This document shows, in pieces, positions 25,554-35,730 of a stretch of 49,102 nucleotides of DNA. The position numbers were made by a program, and so were the translations under genes. Under the pieces are notes generated by a model. The model did not search any database. It was not told the origin of the DNA and saw only the letters and a program-made list of their open reading frames with translations. This DNA comes from Bacillota bacterium (GTDB lineage Bacteria > Bacillota > Clostridia > Acetivibrionales > DSM-1351). How positions within the stretch are numbered: position 1 is the stretch's first letter; each line of letters begins with the position of its first letter. The stretch lies in the NCBI GenBank assembly GCA_023398105.1, contig JAEWST010000086.1:1-49102 (forward strand), written 5' to 3'.

Positions 25554-26351
25554 TTACAGCTTCTCAAATATGGGTTTTCTACCTTCAAAATGTGCCACAT
25601 ACTTGAAACCTATTTCCTTCAAACAATCAGAAGCTTCTTTGAAGCTGTAACCTATATGTTCTGTGCTATGTGAATCTGAGCCGATGGTTACTATTTCACC
25701 GCCTAACTCAAAATACCTTTTAAAGATATCCAAGCCTGGTATTGAAGAGTATAAATCAGATCTTAACCCCGAGGTGTTTAGTTCTATACCCTTGCCTTTT
25801 TTAATTACTGCCTTTAAAATTTGATCTAGAAGTTCAGTATATCCATTATATCGGAGTAGCTTATCTTCAAAATTTCCATATCTTGCAACATATCCGATAT
25901 GTCCAATGATATCGTAATTGTCATAGGAATTTACAGAACACAAAATTTCCTGTAAATACCGCTCATAAGCTTGCTTCTGAGTTTTTTCTCTAAAAAAATG
26001 CCCTGTATATGGGTCCAAGTGATCTATAATATGAACGGAGTTAATAACAAAATCAAAAGGATAAGCATTAATTGTTTTATTAATTTCATTTAGTACTTGA
26101 GGTTGAAAGCCCATTTCAACTCCAACTCGAATATCAAGCTTTTCTTTCCAACTACTTTGAAGTTGCTTAAAATAATTAAAATATTCATCTAGATTAATTA
26201 GAAAATTCTCATCAAAATCTGGATAATCATAATCTACATGGTCAGTAAAAACTAAACCAGATAAGCCTATTTGTACTGCTTTTTGGCAGGCAGAATTGGC
26301 TTCCATATCTGAGTCGCCAGAAAAATTTGAATGAATATGGTTATCATGCAT
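25554..26351 (-). CDS. PHP-family histidinol phosphatase
   Basis: 265 residues on the minus strand with AAGGAG eight bases before the ATG. The metal-binding pattern of PHP phosphoesterases is clear: DNHIHSNFSGDS at the N-terminus, VFTDHVD, VEMGFQP, NSVHIID, GHIGYVARYG and GSDSHSTEHIG. It resembles HisJ/HisK-type histidinol phosphatases used in histidine synthesis by Bacillota. No other his gene is nearby, so another phosphoester substrate is possible. Confidence 0.85.
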   Translation of the reverse strand: MHDNHIHSNFSGDSDMEANSACQKAVQIGLSGLVFTDHVDYDYPDFDENFLINLDEYFNYFKQLQSSWKEKLDIRVGVEMGFQPQVLNEINKTINAYPFDFVINSVHIIDHLDPYTGHFFREKTQKQAYERYLQEILCSVNSYDNYDIIGHIGYVARYGNFEDKLLRYNGYTELLDQILKAVIKKGKGIELNTSGLRSDLYSSIPGLDIFKRYFELGGEIVTIGSDSHSTEHIGYSFKEASDCLKEIGFKYVAHFEGRKPIFEKL

Positions 26352-26765
26352 TGTTTCTTTCTCCTTTGAAAAGTATAATTATAGTAAAATTAACTATCAT
26401 AATAGATATTAATTTGGTAAAATTTATTTTATAACGAGGCAAGAAATTGTCCCCCCACTTCTATAAGTGGCGTGTACTGCTTTGATTTTCAAGGCAACAA
26501 GTATTTTTATGCTGAAGCATCAATAATATAGTATTGGTAATAGTAATAGTATCAATTTTTGATTAATTAATCAACTTTCGTACATAAAAGTTTATTGGTG
26601 CGGGAGAATTTTCAAGGGTTTGTGGCTCAATGCGGAATTACAGTATGATTATAGGTTGTGATACAAGGGTTACTGAGGACTTGTAAAGTATATAGGCTGT
26701 ATAGTACTGTTAAATTATTTAGTTAGAAAAGTACATAAAATTCAGGCAAAAGAGAGGAATAAAAA
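26352..26765. repeat. Intergenic region with a truncated copy of the 21395 palindrome
   Basis: 414 bases between divergent genes. TTATAACGAGGCAAGAAATTG through the CCACTTctatAAGTGG inner stem (26429-26470) matches the left arm and loop of 21395-21462 with a few changes, but the right arm is missing and is replaced by unrelated sequence. I see no gene in the rest. AT-rich stretches on both sides can supply the divergent promoters. Confidence 0.7.
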
Positions 26766-28205
26766 ATGAGTGAAGAAAAGTCACAGGCAGAAATGCTTAA
26801 GGAAAGTTTATCCTATGAGGTTAAGAATGCTTGGGAGCAAAGTGATGACAGTCATATAAGAAAGGCATTTGACCTATGCGAAAATTACAAGGTGTATCTG
26901 GACAAGGGTAAAACGGAGAGGGAGTTTTCGACTTTAGTTGAAAAGGAATTAATAAAGGCTGGATATCACAATTTACAGGAATTATTTAATCAACGCAAAA
27001 AGTTAAGTAAGGGCGATAAGGTTTACTATGTTAACAAGAAAAAGTCTGTTGTTTTTGCTGTTATTGGACAAAAGCCGTTGACAGAAGGTATAAATATGGT
27101 GGGTGCTCACGTAGATTCACCTAGAATTGATATAAAGCAAAACCCATTATATGAGGATTCGGGACTTGTACTGCTAAAAACTCATTATTATGGTGGAATT
27201 AAGAAATACCAATGGGTAACAATTCCATTTTCTCTCCATGGGGTAGTTATTAAAGCAGATGGAACAAGTGTTGATGTGTGCATTGGTGAGGATGATAATG
27301 ACCCAGTATTCACAATAACAGATTTACTCCCTCATCTTGCACAAAATCAGATGCAAAAGAAAGCAACTGAGGTTATTAGCGGTGAGGGAATGAATCTATT
27401 GCTAGGTTCTAGACCTTATAATGACAAAAAAGTAAAGGACAAAGTAAAATTAAATATTTTGAAATTATTGAATGATAAATATGGCATTGTTGAAGAGGAT
27501 TTTCTCTCGGCAGAGCTTGAAGCTGTACCTAGCTTTAAAGCAAGAGATATAGGGCTTGATAGGAGCATGATAGGAGCATATGGTCAAGATGACAGAGTCT
27601 GCTCCTTTACCTGCGTAAAAGCAATGTTAGATGTTAATGCATCAGAAAAAACAGCCTTATGTATTCTTACTGACAAGGAAGAGATTGGAAGTATGGGAAA
27701 TACAGGCGCTCAGTCTAATTTATTGAAGAGCTTTATTTCAAAGCTTATATATTTAACAAGTGAAAACTATTCTGATGTATTAATGAATCTTTGCTTGGAA
27801 AATTCAAATATGCTTTCAGCTGATGTAAATTCAGGCGTTGACCCAAGTTATGCTGAAGTTAATGACAAAATGAATGCTTCATATTTAGGAAATGGTGTTG
27901 TAGCACAGAAATACACTGGTTCAAGAGGAAAATATGATGCAAGTGATGCAAATGCTGAATATATGGGAATGATAAGAAAGCTATTCAATGATAATAAGAT
28001 TATATGGCACACAGCCGAACTGGGGAAGGTTGATCAGGGCGGAGGCGGAACAATAGCACAGCATGTTGCAAACTTGGGCGTTGATGTGCTTGACTGTGGA
28101 GTGCCTATACTGTCAATGCATTCGCCAATGGAAATAACAAGTAAAATTGACGTTTATATGTGCTATCGTGCAATGAAGGTTTTCTTGGAAAGCAACTTAA
28201 AATAA
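26766..28205 (+). CDS. M18-family metallo-aminopeptidase
   Basis: 479 residues, as expected for the family. Metal ligands are visible in GAHVDSPR (His 115 with Asp 117), GQDDRVCSF, TDKEEIGS and near the C-terminus SMHSPMEI. It removes N-terminal residues from peptides in the cytoplasm. The SD is GAGAGGA. The next gene starts 13 bases downstream, so 26766-29522 probably forms one operon, perhaps continuing to the M24 peptidase. Confidence 0.95.
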   Translation: MSEEKSQAEMLKESLSYEVKNAWEQSDDSHIRKAFDLCENYKVYLDKGKTEREFSTLVEKELIKAGYHNLQELFNQRKKLSKGDKVYYVNKKKSVVFAVIGQKPLTEGINMVGAHVDSPRIDIKQNPLYEDSGLVLLKTHYYGGIKKYQWVTIPFSLHGVVIKADGTSVDVCIGEDDNDPVFTITDLLPHLAQNQMQKKATEVISGEGMNLLLGSRPYNDKKVKDKVKLNILKLLNDKYGIVEEDFLSAELEAVPSFKARDIGLDRSMIGAYGQDDRVCSFTCVKAMLDVNASEKTALCILTDKEEIGSMGNTGAQSNLLKSFISKLIYLTSENYSDVLMNLCLENSNMLSADVNSGVDPSYAEVNDKMNASYLGNGVVAQKYTGSRGKYDASDANAEYMGMIRKLFNDNKIIWHTAELGKVDQGGGGTIAQHVANLGVDVLDCGVPILSMHSPMEITSKIDVYMCYRAMKVFLESNLK

Positions 28206-28218
28206 CAGGAGATAATAC

Positions 28219-29070
28219 ATGATAAGGTTCGGACCATCAGGAAATTCAGACAGCTTTTATGAGCAGGGCTACAAAAATTCATCCCAAATGCCCGCGTGGC
28301 TTGCTGCAATGGGTTTAAATGCATATGAATATTCATGTACAAAGGGTGTAAATATAAAGGAAAAAACAGCTGTTGAAATTGGAACAGAAGCTAAATCGCA
28401 TGATATATATTTAAGTATTCATGCTCCATATTATATTAGTATGGCAAGTGAAGAAGCGGATAAAAGGGAAAAATCAAAAAAATACATTTTAGATACTCTG
28501 ATGGTAGCAAAATGGATGGAAGCAAAAAGAATAGTTGTTCACTGCGGAGCTTATAGTAAGGTGGAAAAAAGTTGGGCACTTGAAACGGCAAAGCGGATTT
28601 TGAAAGAAACTATAGCTTTGGCAGATGCAGCTGGCTTTGGCGATATTCATATATGTCCTGAGGTTTTAGGAAAGCAAAACCAATTGGGAACTCTTGAGGA
28701 AATATTAGATATCTGTCAATTAGATGAAAGAATTATTCCAACCATTGACTTTGGACATATTCATGCCAGAGGTCTTGGAATTCTTAATTCACAAAAGGAT
28801 TTTGAAAGTATTATTGATACAATTGAAAATTTCATTGGAGCAGACAGAACAAAGTATATACACTGTCATTTTAGCAGAATAGAATATACAAAGGGTGGAG
28901 AAAAAAGGCACTGGAATTTTGAAGACAGAGAGTTTGGTCCCAACTTTGAGCATTTAGCTCCTGTGTTAGTTAAAAGAAGCATGGAGCCAGTAATTATCTG
29001 TGAATCCAGAGGTATGATGGCTGAGGATGCGTTAGAAATGAAGAAAATATTTGAAGGTGTAAAAGCATAA
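28219..29070 (+). CDS. Endonuclease IV-like TIM-barrel protein
   Basis: 283 residues. The AP endonuclease family 2 pattern of metal ligands is present: SIHAPYY, VVHCGAYS, ICPEVLG, TIDFGHIHARG, HCHFSRIEY and CESRGMM. True Nfo cuts DNA at abasic sites. This protein differs at the N-terminus (FGPSGNSDSFYEQG) from E. coli Nfo and belongs to a Clostridia branch whose substrate I cannot confirm. SD is CAGGAGAT. Confidence 0.85.
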   Translation: MIRFGPSGNSDSFYEQGYKNSSQMPAWLAAMGLNAYEYSCTKGVNIKEKTAVEIGTEAKSHDIYLSIHAPYYISMASEEADKREKSKKYILDTLMVAKWMEAKRIVVHCGAYSKVEKSWALETAKRILKETIALADAAGFGDIHICPEVLGKQNQLGTLEEILDICQLDERIIPTIDFGHIHARGLGILNSQKDFESIIDTIENFIGADRTKYIHCHFSRIEYTKGGEKRHWNFEDREFGPNFEHLAPVLVKRSMEPVIICESRGMMAEDALEMKKIFEGVKA

Positions 29071-29093
29071 AAATACGAAAGGACAAGAAGAGT

Positions 29094-29522
29094 ATGAAAA
29101 AAATACTTGTGATTAACGGCCCCAATCTGAATCTGCTTGGGGTTAGAGAAAAGAGCGTTTATGGAAGCGAAACGCTTCTTGATATTGCTAAATTAGTTAA
29201 CTCTGAATCTTTGGAGCTTGGGTTGGAAACTGATTTTATGCAATCAAATATTGAGGGCGAGATTATAGAAAAGCTACACTCTGCAAGAGGAGTATATGAT
29301 GTCATTATTATAAATGCAGCAGCTTATACCCATTATAGCATAGCTATTAGGGATGCTATAAAAGCAATTGAAATACCAACAATTGAAATACATCTTTCAA
29401 ATATACATAGCAGAGAAGAATTTAGACATACATCTGTTATAGCACCTGTTTGCGTAGGTCAGATATGTGGTTTTGGGAAAATGAGCTATATTTTAGCATT
29501 ACATGCGGCGGCAAATTTGTAG
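29094..29522 (+). CDS. aroQ: Type II 3-dehydroquinate dehydratase
   Basis: 142 residues, typical of AroQ. PNLNLLGVRE, the catalytic Tyr in SVYGSETL, NAAAYTHYSIAI and EIHLSNIHSREEFRHTS are the family hallmarks. It carries out the third step of the shikimate pathway. It is the only shikimate gene here and sits among peptidase genes, as in many Clostridia. Confidence 0.97.
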   Translation: MKKILVINGPNLNLLGVREKSVYGSETLLDIAKLVNSESLELGLETDFMQSNIEGEIIEKLHSARGVYDVIIINAAAYTHYSIAIRDAIKAIEIPTIEIHLSNIHSREEFRHTSVIAPVCVGQICGFGKMSYILALHAAANL

Positions 29523-29612
29523 AACTAAAGGAAAATTACTAATTAAAATGAGAAAGTTCAGTAAATCAAATTTCCCACATAAAAAATCTTAGAACTTGTA
29601 GGAGGCGGAAAA

Positions 29613-30698
29613 ATGTTTGACAAGGAAAATTTATCTTTACGGTTGAATACATTTAGAAATAAGCTAAAGGACTTAGAAATTGATGGAGCACTTATAACTA
29701 AAAGGGAAAATTATATGTACTTGTCAGGGTTTTCTGGTACTTCGGCAAACCTGCTGATAACTGATAAAAAAGCGTATTTGCTGACAGACTTTAGATATGT
29801 TGAACAGTCAGCAAAGCAGGCACCATTGTTTGAAATTATCCAGCACAAGCCTGATATAATAGACACAATTTGTGAAATAATTAATTCAGAAGGCATAAAG
29901 AAGCTTGGCTTTGAAGACCAAAGCGTAACTTTTGCGCAATACAAAGGATATGCTGAGAAAATGAAAAATACTGAACTGTTTCCTATGGGCTGTGTTGTCG
30001 ATGATTTGAGAACTATTAAGGATGAACAGGAAATCGAAATAATTAACAAGGCAGTACAAATAGCAGATAAAGCTTTTGAATATGTTTTGTCTATGATTAA
30101 GCCTGGGATTACTGAACTAGATGTGGCAGCGGAGTTAGAATATAAAATGAAAAAGCTGGGTGCTTCAGGTGCATCCTTTGAAACAATTGTAGCCTCTGGT
30201 ATTAGATCATCAATGCCCCATGGAATTGCATCAGATAAAAAACTGGAATTGGGTGATACCATTACAATGGATTTTGGTGCTATATACAATCATTATTGTT
30301 CGGATATGACTAGAACTGTATTTTTGGGACAGCCTAAAAAAGAAATGATAGAAATATATAACATAGTGCTAAATGCACAGCTAACATCAGAAAAAGGAGC
30401 TGTAAGAGGACGTACAGGAAAAGAAATTGACAAATTAGCAAGAGATATTATATACGGAAATGGTTATGAAGGTAAGTTTGGGCATGGTTTAGGTCATGGT
30501 GTAGGCTTGGAAATCCATGAAAGCCCAAGACTGTCATTGGGTGGAGAAAGAATTTTAGAAAATAATATGGCTGTTACAATTGAGCCTGGAATATATGTGG
30601 AAGGCTTGGGTGGTGTTAGAATTGAAGATACAATTATCATTAAGGATGATAATCCTTTGGTATTGACAAAGTCAACAAAGGATATAATAATATTGTAA
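29613..30698 (+). CDS. M24-family aminopeptidase (Xaa-Pro type)
   Basis: 361 residues with the SD GTAGGAGGCGG. The N-terminal creatinase-like domain (about 1-130) precedes the pita-bread catalytic domain, with metal ligands in TMDFGAIYNHYCSDMTRTVF (two Asp), GHGLGHGVGLEIHE (His), TIEPGIYVEG (Glu) and GVRIEDT (Glu). It cleaves the residue before proline. It lies directly upstream of efp, the usual order in Bacillota. Confidence 0.95.
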   Translation: MFDKENLSLRLNTFRNKLKDLEIDGALITKRENYMYLSGFSGTSANLLITDKKAYLLTDFRYVEQSAKQAPLFEIIQHKPDIIDTICEIINSEGIKKLGFEDQSVTFAQYKGYAEKMKNTELFPMGCVVDDLRTIKDEQEIEIINKAVQIADKAFEYVLSMIKPGITELDVAAELEYKMKKLGASGASFETIVASGIRSSMPHGIASDKKLELGDTITMDFGAIYNHYCSDMTRTVFLGQPKKEMIEIYNIVLNAQLTSEKGAVRGRTGKEIDKLARDIIYGNGYEGKFGHGLGHGVGLEIHESPRLSLGGERILENNMAVTIEPGIYVEGLGGVRIEDTIIIKDDNPLVLTKSTKDIIIL

Positions 30699-30897
30699 TA
30701 GATATGGCAAAAGTTTAGTGATTATAGATTAGATTTGATAGGAAAGATAAAAAAATATGAAAAAACGTATAATATTGAAAATTTTCCTTGCCTTAAAGTC
30801 AAATTTAATTTAATATAAATTAAGATGCAAATATTGCTAAGTGGTTATTTATGTTTTTAATTAATCATAAAATGTATATTTATTACGGAGGTATAGT

Positions 30898-31461
30898 ATG
30901 ATAGTAGCTGGTGATTTTAAAAATGGTGTGACATTTGAATATGATAATAACATATTTCAGATAGTGGAGTTTCAACACGTTAAGCCTGGAAAAGGAGCAG
31001 CTTTTGTAAGGTGCAAAATGAAAAATATCGTTACGGGTGCTACAGTGGAAAGAACCTTTAACCCAACTGACAAAATGCCAAAGGCACACATTGATAGAAA
31101 AGATATGCAATACCTTTACAAAGATGAAGATCTTTACTATTTCATGGATGTTCAATCATATGAGCAGCTTCCAATAAACAAGGAAACAATAGGCGATACT
31201 CTTGCTCTTGTTAAGGAAAATGAAGTAGTTAGAATACTTTCACATAAAGGAAATGTTTTCGGAATTGAACCACCTACATTTGTTGAGCTTGAGGTTACTG
31301 AAACAGATCCTGGTTTCAAGGGTGATACTTCAACAGGAGCAACAAAACCTGCTACTGTTGAAACTGGTTATGTTGTAAGGGTTCCGTTATTTATTAATAT
31401 TGGTGACAAAATAAAAATTGATACTAGAACAAATGAGTACATGGAAAGAGTAAATAAATAA
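30898..31461 (+). CDS. efp: Translation elongation factor P
   Basis: 187 residues in the three-barrel layout. The loop KPGKGAAFVR carries the lysine at the tip that enters the ribosome; it helps synthesis of polyproline stretches. No modification enzyme (EpmA or YmfI type) is visible nearby. SD is GGAGGT. The stretch 30699-30897 before it is AT-rich and presumably carries its promoter. Confidence 0.98.
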   Translation: MIVAGDFKNGVTFEYDNNIFQIVEFQHVKPGKGAAFVRCKMKNIVTGATVERTFNPTDKMPKAHIDRKDMQYLYKDEDLYYFMDVQSYEQLPINKETIGDTLALVKENEVVRILSHKGNVFGIEPPTFVELEVTETDPGFKGDTSTGATKPATVETGYVVRVPLFINIGDKIKIDTRTNEYMERVNK

Positions 31462-31498
31462 TAAAATACTAAAAGATGGTAATGAGGAGGTAGGATTA

Positions 31499-31915
31499 AT
31501 GAGCTATATTAGCGAAAGAGTAGCTTTCATCAAAGGCTTGGCAGAAGGTATGAAAATGGATGATTCAACAAATGAGGGTAAATTGTTGAATGCTATCATT
31601 GACGTTTTGGATGACATTTCTCTTGCAATTGAGGATATTGAGGAAATTCAGGACGAAATGGGCGAACAGGTTGACGGTATTGATGAGGATCTTGCTGAAC
31701 TTGAAAAAGTAGTATACGAGGACGATGAGCTAGAATTTGAAGAAGTTGAATGTCCACACTGCGGTGAGATAATAGAAGTAGACCTAGACATGATTGATGA
31801 AGATGCTGAAACAATTGAATGTCCCCATTGCCATGAAAAGATAGAGCTAGAATGGGATTGTGACTGTGATGATGATTGCGGTTGCGGTTGTAATTGTGAA
31901 CATGAGGAAGAATAA
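31499..31915 (+). CDS. CD1247-type acidic protein with two zinc ribbons
   Basis: 138 residues with the SD GAGGAGG. The N-terminal 60 residues are helical and acidic (SERVAFIKGLAEG). Two half-knuckles, CPHCGE (about 84-88) and CPHCHE (about 105-109), could bind one zinc each or one jointly, and the tail is rich in Cys and Asp (CDCDDDCGCGCNC). It is conserved beside efp in Clostridia. Function unknown; nucleic-acid or metal binding is an inference. Confidence 0.8.
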   Translation: MSYISERVAFIKGLAEGMKMDDSTNEGKLLNAIIDVLDDISLAIEDIEEIQDEMGEQVDGIDEDLAELEKVVYEDDELEFEEVECPHCGEIIEVDLDMIDEDAETIECPHCHEKIELEWDCDCDDDCGCGCNCEHEEE

Positions 31916-31930
31916 TTTTTAGAAATTAAT

Positions 31931-31967
31931 AAAAAACTGCTGACATTTTGTTGGCAGTTTTTTTATC
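31931..31967 (+). terminator. Rho-independent terminator after the zinc ribbon gene
   Basis: AAAAAACTGCTGAC (31931-31944) pairs with GTTGGCAGTTTTTT (31950-31963), followed by more T. Confidence 0.9.
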
Positions 31968-32039
31968 TAGAGATTAAAGATATAATTAAATAAATAATTT
32001 TACAATAAATATAAGCAATGATAAAATATTTTATAAGAA

Positions 32040-32150
32040 GGAGAAGTTTACATTCGTGCATTCATTGCTTCATTTGCAGATTAAAAAACTTCGAGCAGTT
32101 TTTGTGAAATTTGAATAATCAAACAATGATTATTACTGGTAAAATGGGAG
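32040..32150. repeat. Diverged intergenic repeat, shorter relative of 8639-8820
   Basis: AAGTTTACATT (32044-32054), CGAGCAG and the following GTTTTTGTGAAATTTGAATAATCAAACAA region align by eye with the two ends of the segment at 8639-8805. The middle part (about 90 bases) is absent here. It lies in the 333-base gap before the kinase gene, which contains no other feature apart from the terminator. Confidence 0.4.
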
Positions 32151-32272
32151 TTGGCTTGAAATAATTAATTCAACTTTCCAAGCTAAAAATCGTAGGTGTT
32201 AAACTTATCAATAGAGAGTTAAGAAATTAATAGTGTAAATGTGCTTAAATGATGTTTTTAGGAGATAATAAT

Positions 32273-34192
32273 GTGCTTTCTAATAGACTTCTAGGTTGTT
32301 TGACTAATAAAAGAAATAGAAAAACTATTCTCAGCATAGCTATTTCAGCAATCTTGATTTGGGCTGTTTTCTCTGTGCTTATACACTTTGGATTTCAAAA
32401 ATCAAATACTCCTAAGCAAGTTACAGCGAAGGATGGGGTTATTGACTTGTCAGAGTGGGATTATAAAATAGATGAAGCAGTAAAGTTGATTGGGAATTGG
32501 GAATTTTACTGGAATGAGCTGCTTACACTAAAGCAGATTGAAAGTAATGCCTTTGAAGAGAAAGTACCTACTACTACTGTTCCTGGTTTATGGAAGAATA
32601 CGTTTGTTAAGGGCAAAAAACTTACAAATGAAGGCTATGCTACATATAGGCTATTAATTAAAATGGATAGCCTTCCTGAAAATTTGGCTGTTAATGTCAA
32701 GTTTTTTATCTCTTCTTGCAAAATTTGGGTTGATGATAAAATTATATATGAGGCGGGTAGTGTCGGCAAAAATGTAGATGCTTTTGAAGGCAAATTTAAC
32801 CCTCAAATAATAGAAATTCATCCAAATAATAAGAATTTTAATATTACTGTTCAAATATCAAACTATGGCTATGCAAATGGAGGCTTTGCATCAAGTATTG
32901 AACTTGGTGATACGATGCAGCTAATAAGCAAAAAGTATAGTCGTGCTTTCACAGATATGTTTCTCTTTGGTGCAATAATGATAATGGCACTTTATCACCT
33001 AGCACTGTTTGTTTTTAGGAGAAAAGAGTATTACACGCTTTATTTCGGCATTATGTGTTTGCTCATTTCAATAAGGGTTTTGCTGATGGGAGAAATGCTA
33101 CTTTACAATTTTTTGCCTAATATTTCTTTGAATATATTATTGAAGGTTTCAGGAATAGTTTTTCCATTAATATTACCTTGTTTTATAATGTTCATACATT
33201 CATTTTTTAGGGAGGACACTCCTCTTTGGTTTGTGAGGTTAGCTCAGTCAATTGGACTTCTGTTTTCTATTATTACAATAGTTCTGCCTAATAATCTTAG
33301 GTATAATTTCCTTTTTCCATTTCAGGTTTGCAGTGTAATTATCATAATAATTTTACTTGTTGTAATTGCGGAGGCAGCATATAAAAGAAGAGATGGTGCA
33401 TTGGTTTTTTTCATTGCAACAACATCAATTACCCTTATAATATTAAATGATATTTTAAACGGCTATGGCATATTAATAACAGGCTACTATATTCCAATAG
33501 GACAGTTATTGTTTATATTTGTTCAAGCCTTTATGCTTTTCAGAAAGCTTGTTAAGCAGGAGGAATTGCTTATAAAGTCTGAACTAAGGATGCTTCAAGC
33601 TCAGATAAAGCCTCACTTTCTCTTTAATGCACTAAATACAATAATAAGTGTAAGCAGAACCTCCTCAGAAAAGGCTATTGAGCTTCTTTTATATTTGAGT
33701 GATTTTTTAAGATGTGGCTTCAGCTTTAAAAGTGATGAGGAATTTGTTGACTTCGAACGTGAAATTATTCATGTAAAATCTTATTTGGAAATTGAAAAAG
33801 CACGGTTTTTAGATAGATTAGATGTTATATTTGATGTAGATTCAAGTATCAATTGCAAAGTTCCTGCTTGTATAATACAGCCAATTGTAGAAAATGCCGT
33901 ACGGCATGGAATATTACCCCGTAAGGATGGCGGAACTGTAAAGCTTTCTGCTAAACAACAAGAAAATATACTATTAATTTCAATAGAAGACGATGGAGTT
34001 GGTATGACTACAGAAAAAATAAACTCAGTTCTAAGTGGGGCAGACAAAAGCACTGGTATAGGTGTGGCAAACGTCAAGGAGCGTATACATAGAATTTATA
34101 AAACAAAAATAAGTATTCAGAGTGTTCAAGAAAAAGGTACTGTTGTAAGTATAACAATTCCGCTAAATAAAAAGGGGGAGTCAATTACATGA
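32273..34192 (+). CDS. 7TM-type sensor histidine kinase, LytS/HisKA_7TM-like
   Basis: About 639 residues from GTG 32273, which follows TAGGAG by eight bases; the ATG at 32249 precedes that SD and is less likely. After an N-terminal anchor helix comes an extracellular jelly-roll of the 7TMR-DISM type (about 55-220). Seven hydrophobic helices follow (about 230-420). The kinase part is of the LytS class: phospho-acceptor His in QAQIKPHFLFNALN, N box PIVENAVRHGI, then DDGVGM and TGIGVANVKERI. It senses an external ligand, probably carbohydrate-like, and signals to the coupled regulator. Confidence 0.93.
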   Translation: MLSNRLLGCLTNKRNRKTILSIAISAILIWAVFSVLIHFGFQKSNTPKQVTAKDGVIDLSEWDYKIDEAVKLIGNWEFYWNELLTLKQIESNAFEEKVPTTTVPGLWKNTFVKGKKLTNEGYATYRLLIKMDSLPENLAVNVKFFISSCKIWVDDKIIYEAGSVGKNVDAFEGKFNPQIIEIHPNNKNFNITVQISNYGYANGGFASSIELGDTMQLISKKYSRAFTDMFLFGAIMIMALYHLALFVFRRKEYYTLYFGIMCLLISIRVLLMGEMLLYNFLPNISLNILLKVSGIVFPLILPCFIMFIHSFFREDTPLWFVRLAQSIGLLFSIITIVLPNNLRYNFLFPFQVCSVIIIIILLVVIAEAAYKRRDGALVFFIATTSITLIILNDILNGYGILITGYYIPIGQLLFIFVQAFMLFRKLVKQEELLIKSELRMLQAQIKPHFLFNALNTIISVSRTSSEKAIELLLYLSDFLRCGFSFKSDEEFVDFEREIIHVKSYLEIEKARFLDRLDVIFDVDSSINCKVPACIIQPIVENAVRHGILPRKDGGTVKLSAKQQENILLISIEDDGVGMTTEKINSVLSGADKSTGIGVANVKERIHRIYKTKISIQSVQEKGTVVSITIPLNKKGESIT

Positions 34193-34947
34193 GAGCAATA
34201 CTTGTAGATGATGAAAAGGCGGCTTTGGATAATCTTTTTTACTATCTAGCAAAGCTTGATGAGGTTGAAGTAAAAGGAATGTATCAGAATCCTGTAGAGG
34301 CTTTGCCCTGGATTGTAAAAGAAAAGCCTGATGTGGTTTTCCTTGATATATCAATGCCTGAAATGAATGGTTTGCAAGTAGCGGCTGAAATTTTTAAATT
34401 TGAAGAGAATATTAAAATTATTTTTGCTACAGCTTATGATGAATATGCCATAAAGGCTTTTGAATTAAATGCTATTGATTATATTCTAAAACCATTTTCA
34501 CAGCAAAGGGTTGAATTGGCTGTAAATAGGATAAATAAACTACTTTCTGAGCAGAATACCGAAAAGTATATTAAAGAGCAACAAGCAATAAAGCTTGAAG
34601 CCATTAAAAAGGAAATTATTAAGATTCCATTATGGAAAAATGACAGGATATTTTTGTGTGATCCTCTTGATATTTGCTATATTTCCTCGGAAGAGGGCGG
34701 GGTCAAAATTTCAACAATTAGCGGAGATTCCTATATAAGTAAGGACACCTTAAGCCACTTTGAGAATATTTTGGATAACAAAAGGTTTTTCAGATGCCAC
34801 AAAAGTTTTATTGTAAATACATTAAAAATAATAGAGGTAATACCGTGGTTTAATAATACATATATATTGAAAATGGAAGGCTCTAAAGAGGAGATACCTG
34901 TAGGCAGAAATTATATCAAAATGTTTAAAGGCATGTTTAATTTGTAG
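34189..34947 (+). CDS. LytTR-family response regulator
   Basis: 252 residues. The receiver domain (1-120) has the acidic pocket VDDE, the phosphoacceptor Asp 53 in FLDISMP, and the conserved Lys in LKPF. A linker helix leads to a LytTR DNA-binding domain (about 145-250, FFRCHKSFIVN). ATGA overlap with the kinase stop proves translational coupling. LytTR regulators usually control cell-envelope or secreted-protein genes; targets here are not visible. Confidence 0.95.
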   Translation: MRAILVDDEKAALDNLFYYLAKLDEVEVKGMYQNPVEALPWIVKEKPDVVFLDISMPEMNGLQVAAEIFKFEENIKIIFATAYDEYAIKAFELNAIDYILKPFSQQRVELAVNRINKLLSEQNTEKYIKEQQAIKLEAIKKEIIKIPLWKNDRIFLCDPLDICYISSEEGGVKISTISGDSYISKDTLSHFENILDNKRFFRCHKSFIVNTLKIIEVIPWFNNTYILKMEGSKEEIPVGRNYIKMFKGMFNL

Positions 34948-34991
34948 AGTCAATGTAGGCTAAAAAATTTTAAATAAGGAGTGTTTGTCAG

Positions 34992-35678
34992 ATGAGTAGA
35001 AATATAAGCACGATAAGGTTTTATGGTTTAGTATTAGTAATGGAACCGACCTTTATTGATAATGAAAAGATGGAAAAAGTAGAAGTCACAATTTCTTCTG
35101 GAGATCCGAAGGATATAAGCTTTACTTTAATTGATGACGTAGAGGAAATAGCTGTTCCTGAGCAGGGTGAACAAAAAAAAATAAAGGGTAAAATGTATTT
35201 AGATACAAACAAAGAAAGAATTATTTTTGAAGGGATATACAATATTGAGAATAAAAGCAATTCCTTTTGGCTTGAGATTGATCCAAATGGCTATTACTTC
35301 AATAATGAGAGTAATTGCGATATAGCCAATAAAGCTGATATTATGCCTATGTGTGAGGATTATCCGCTATCTGTAGGCACAGTGGCTTTCAATGTAGCAG
35401 GTTCTAGTTCTTCATCTTCACTAGCTAGAATAACGAATGGAAAAACAGAGGTAATTGCCAAGCTAAATGATTTATCGGGTGATGTATATTTACATACTAT
35501 ATTAAGTGAAAATAACAAAGAAATACAAGGAATTAATACCTGCATCGGAAATGATAATTCTGGATTTGTGGGGGAGCTTGGTATTTTCCGAAATAAGATA
35601 TACATTGATGGAGAAATGGTAGAACAGGGTATAACAAATTGCTATATTTATGCTGAATTAGGTGAGAGTTTTCTTTAA
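34992..35678 (+). CDS. Unrecognised beta-rich protein
   Basis: 228 residues with the SD AAGGAGTG. No signal peptide, no transmembrane segment. It is rich in alternating hydrophobic residues and looks like two beta domains joined by a Ser-rich stretch (SSSSSS near residue 135). It follows the two-component pair by 44 bases and may be in the same transcript. I cannot name a family. Confidence 0.7.
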   Translation: MSRNISTIRFYGLVLVMEPTFIDNEKMEKVEVTISSGDPKDISFTLIDDVEEIAVPEQGEQKKIKGKMYLDTNKERIIFEGIYNIENKSNSFWLEIDPNGYYFNNESNCDIANKADIMPMCEDYPLSVGTVAFNVAGSSSSSSLARITNGKTEVIAKLNDLSGDVYLHTILSENNKEIQGINTCIGNDNSGFVGELGIFRNKIYIDGEMVEQGITNCYIYAELGESFL

Positions 35679-35730
35679 CTCCAAACTCCAGTTTAAATGA
35701 AAACTTAATAAAAACCTTCTAAAAACTACA

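Noticed and set aside
29711..30289. 192-codon minus-strand frame within the M24 peptidase gene
   Set aside because: Mirror-strand frame of a clearly coding gene, with no SD and Ser/Ile-rich shadow composition.
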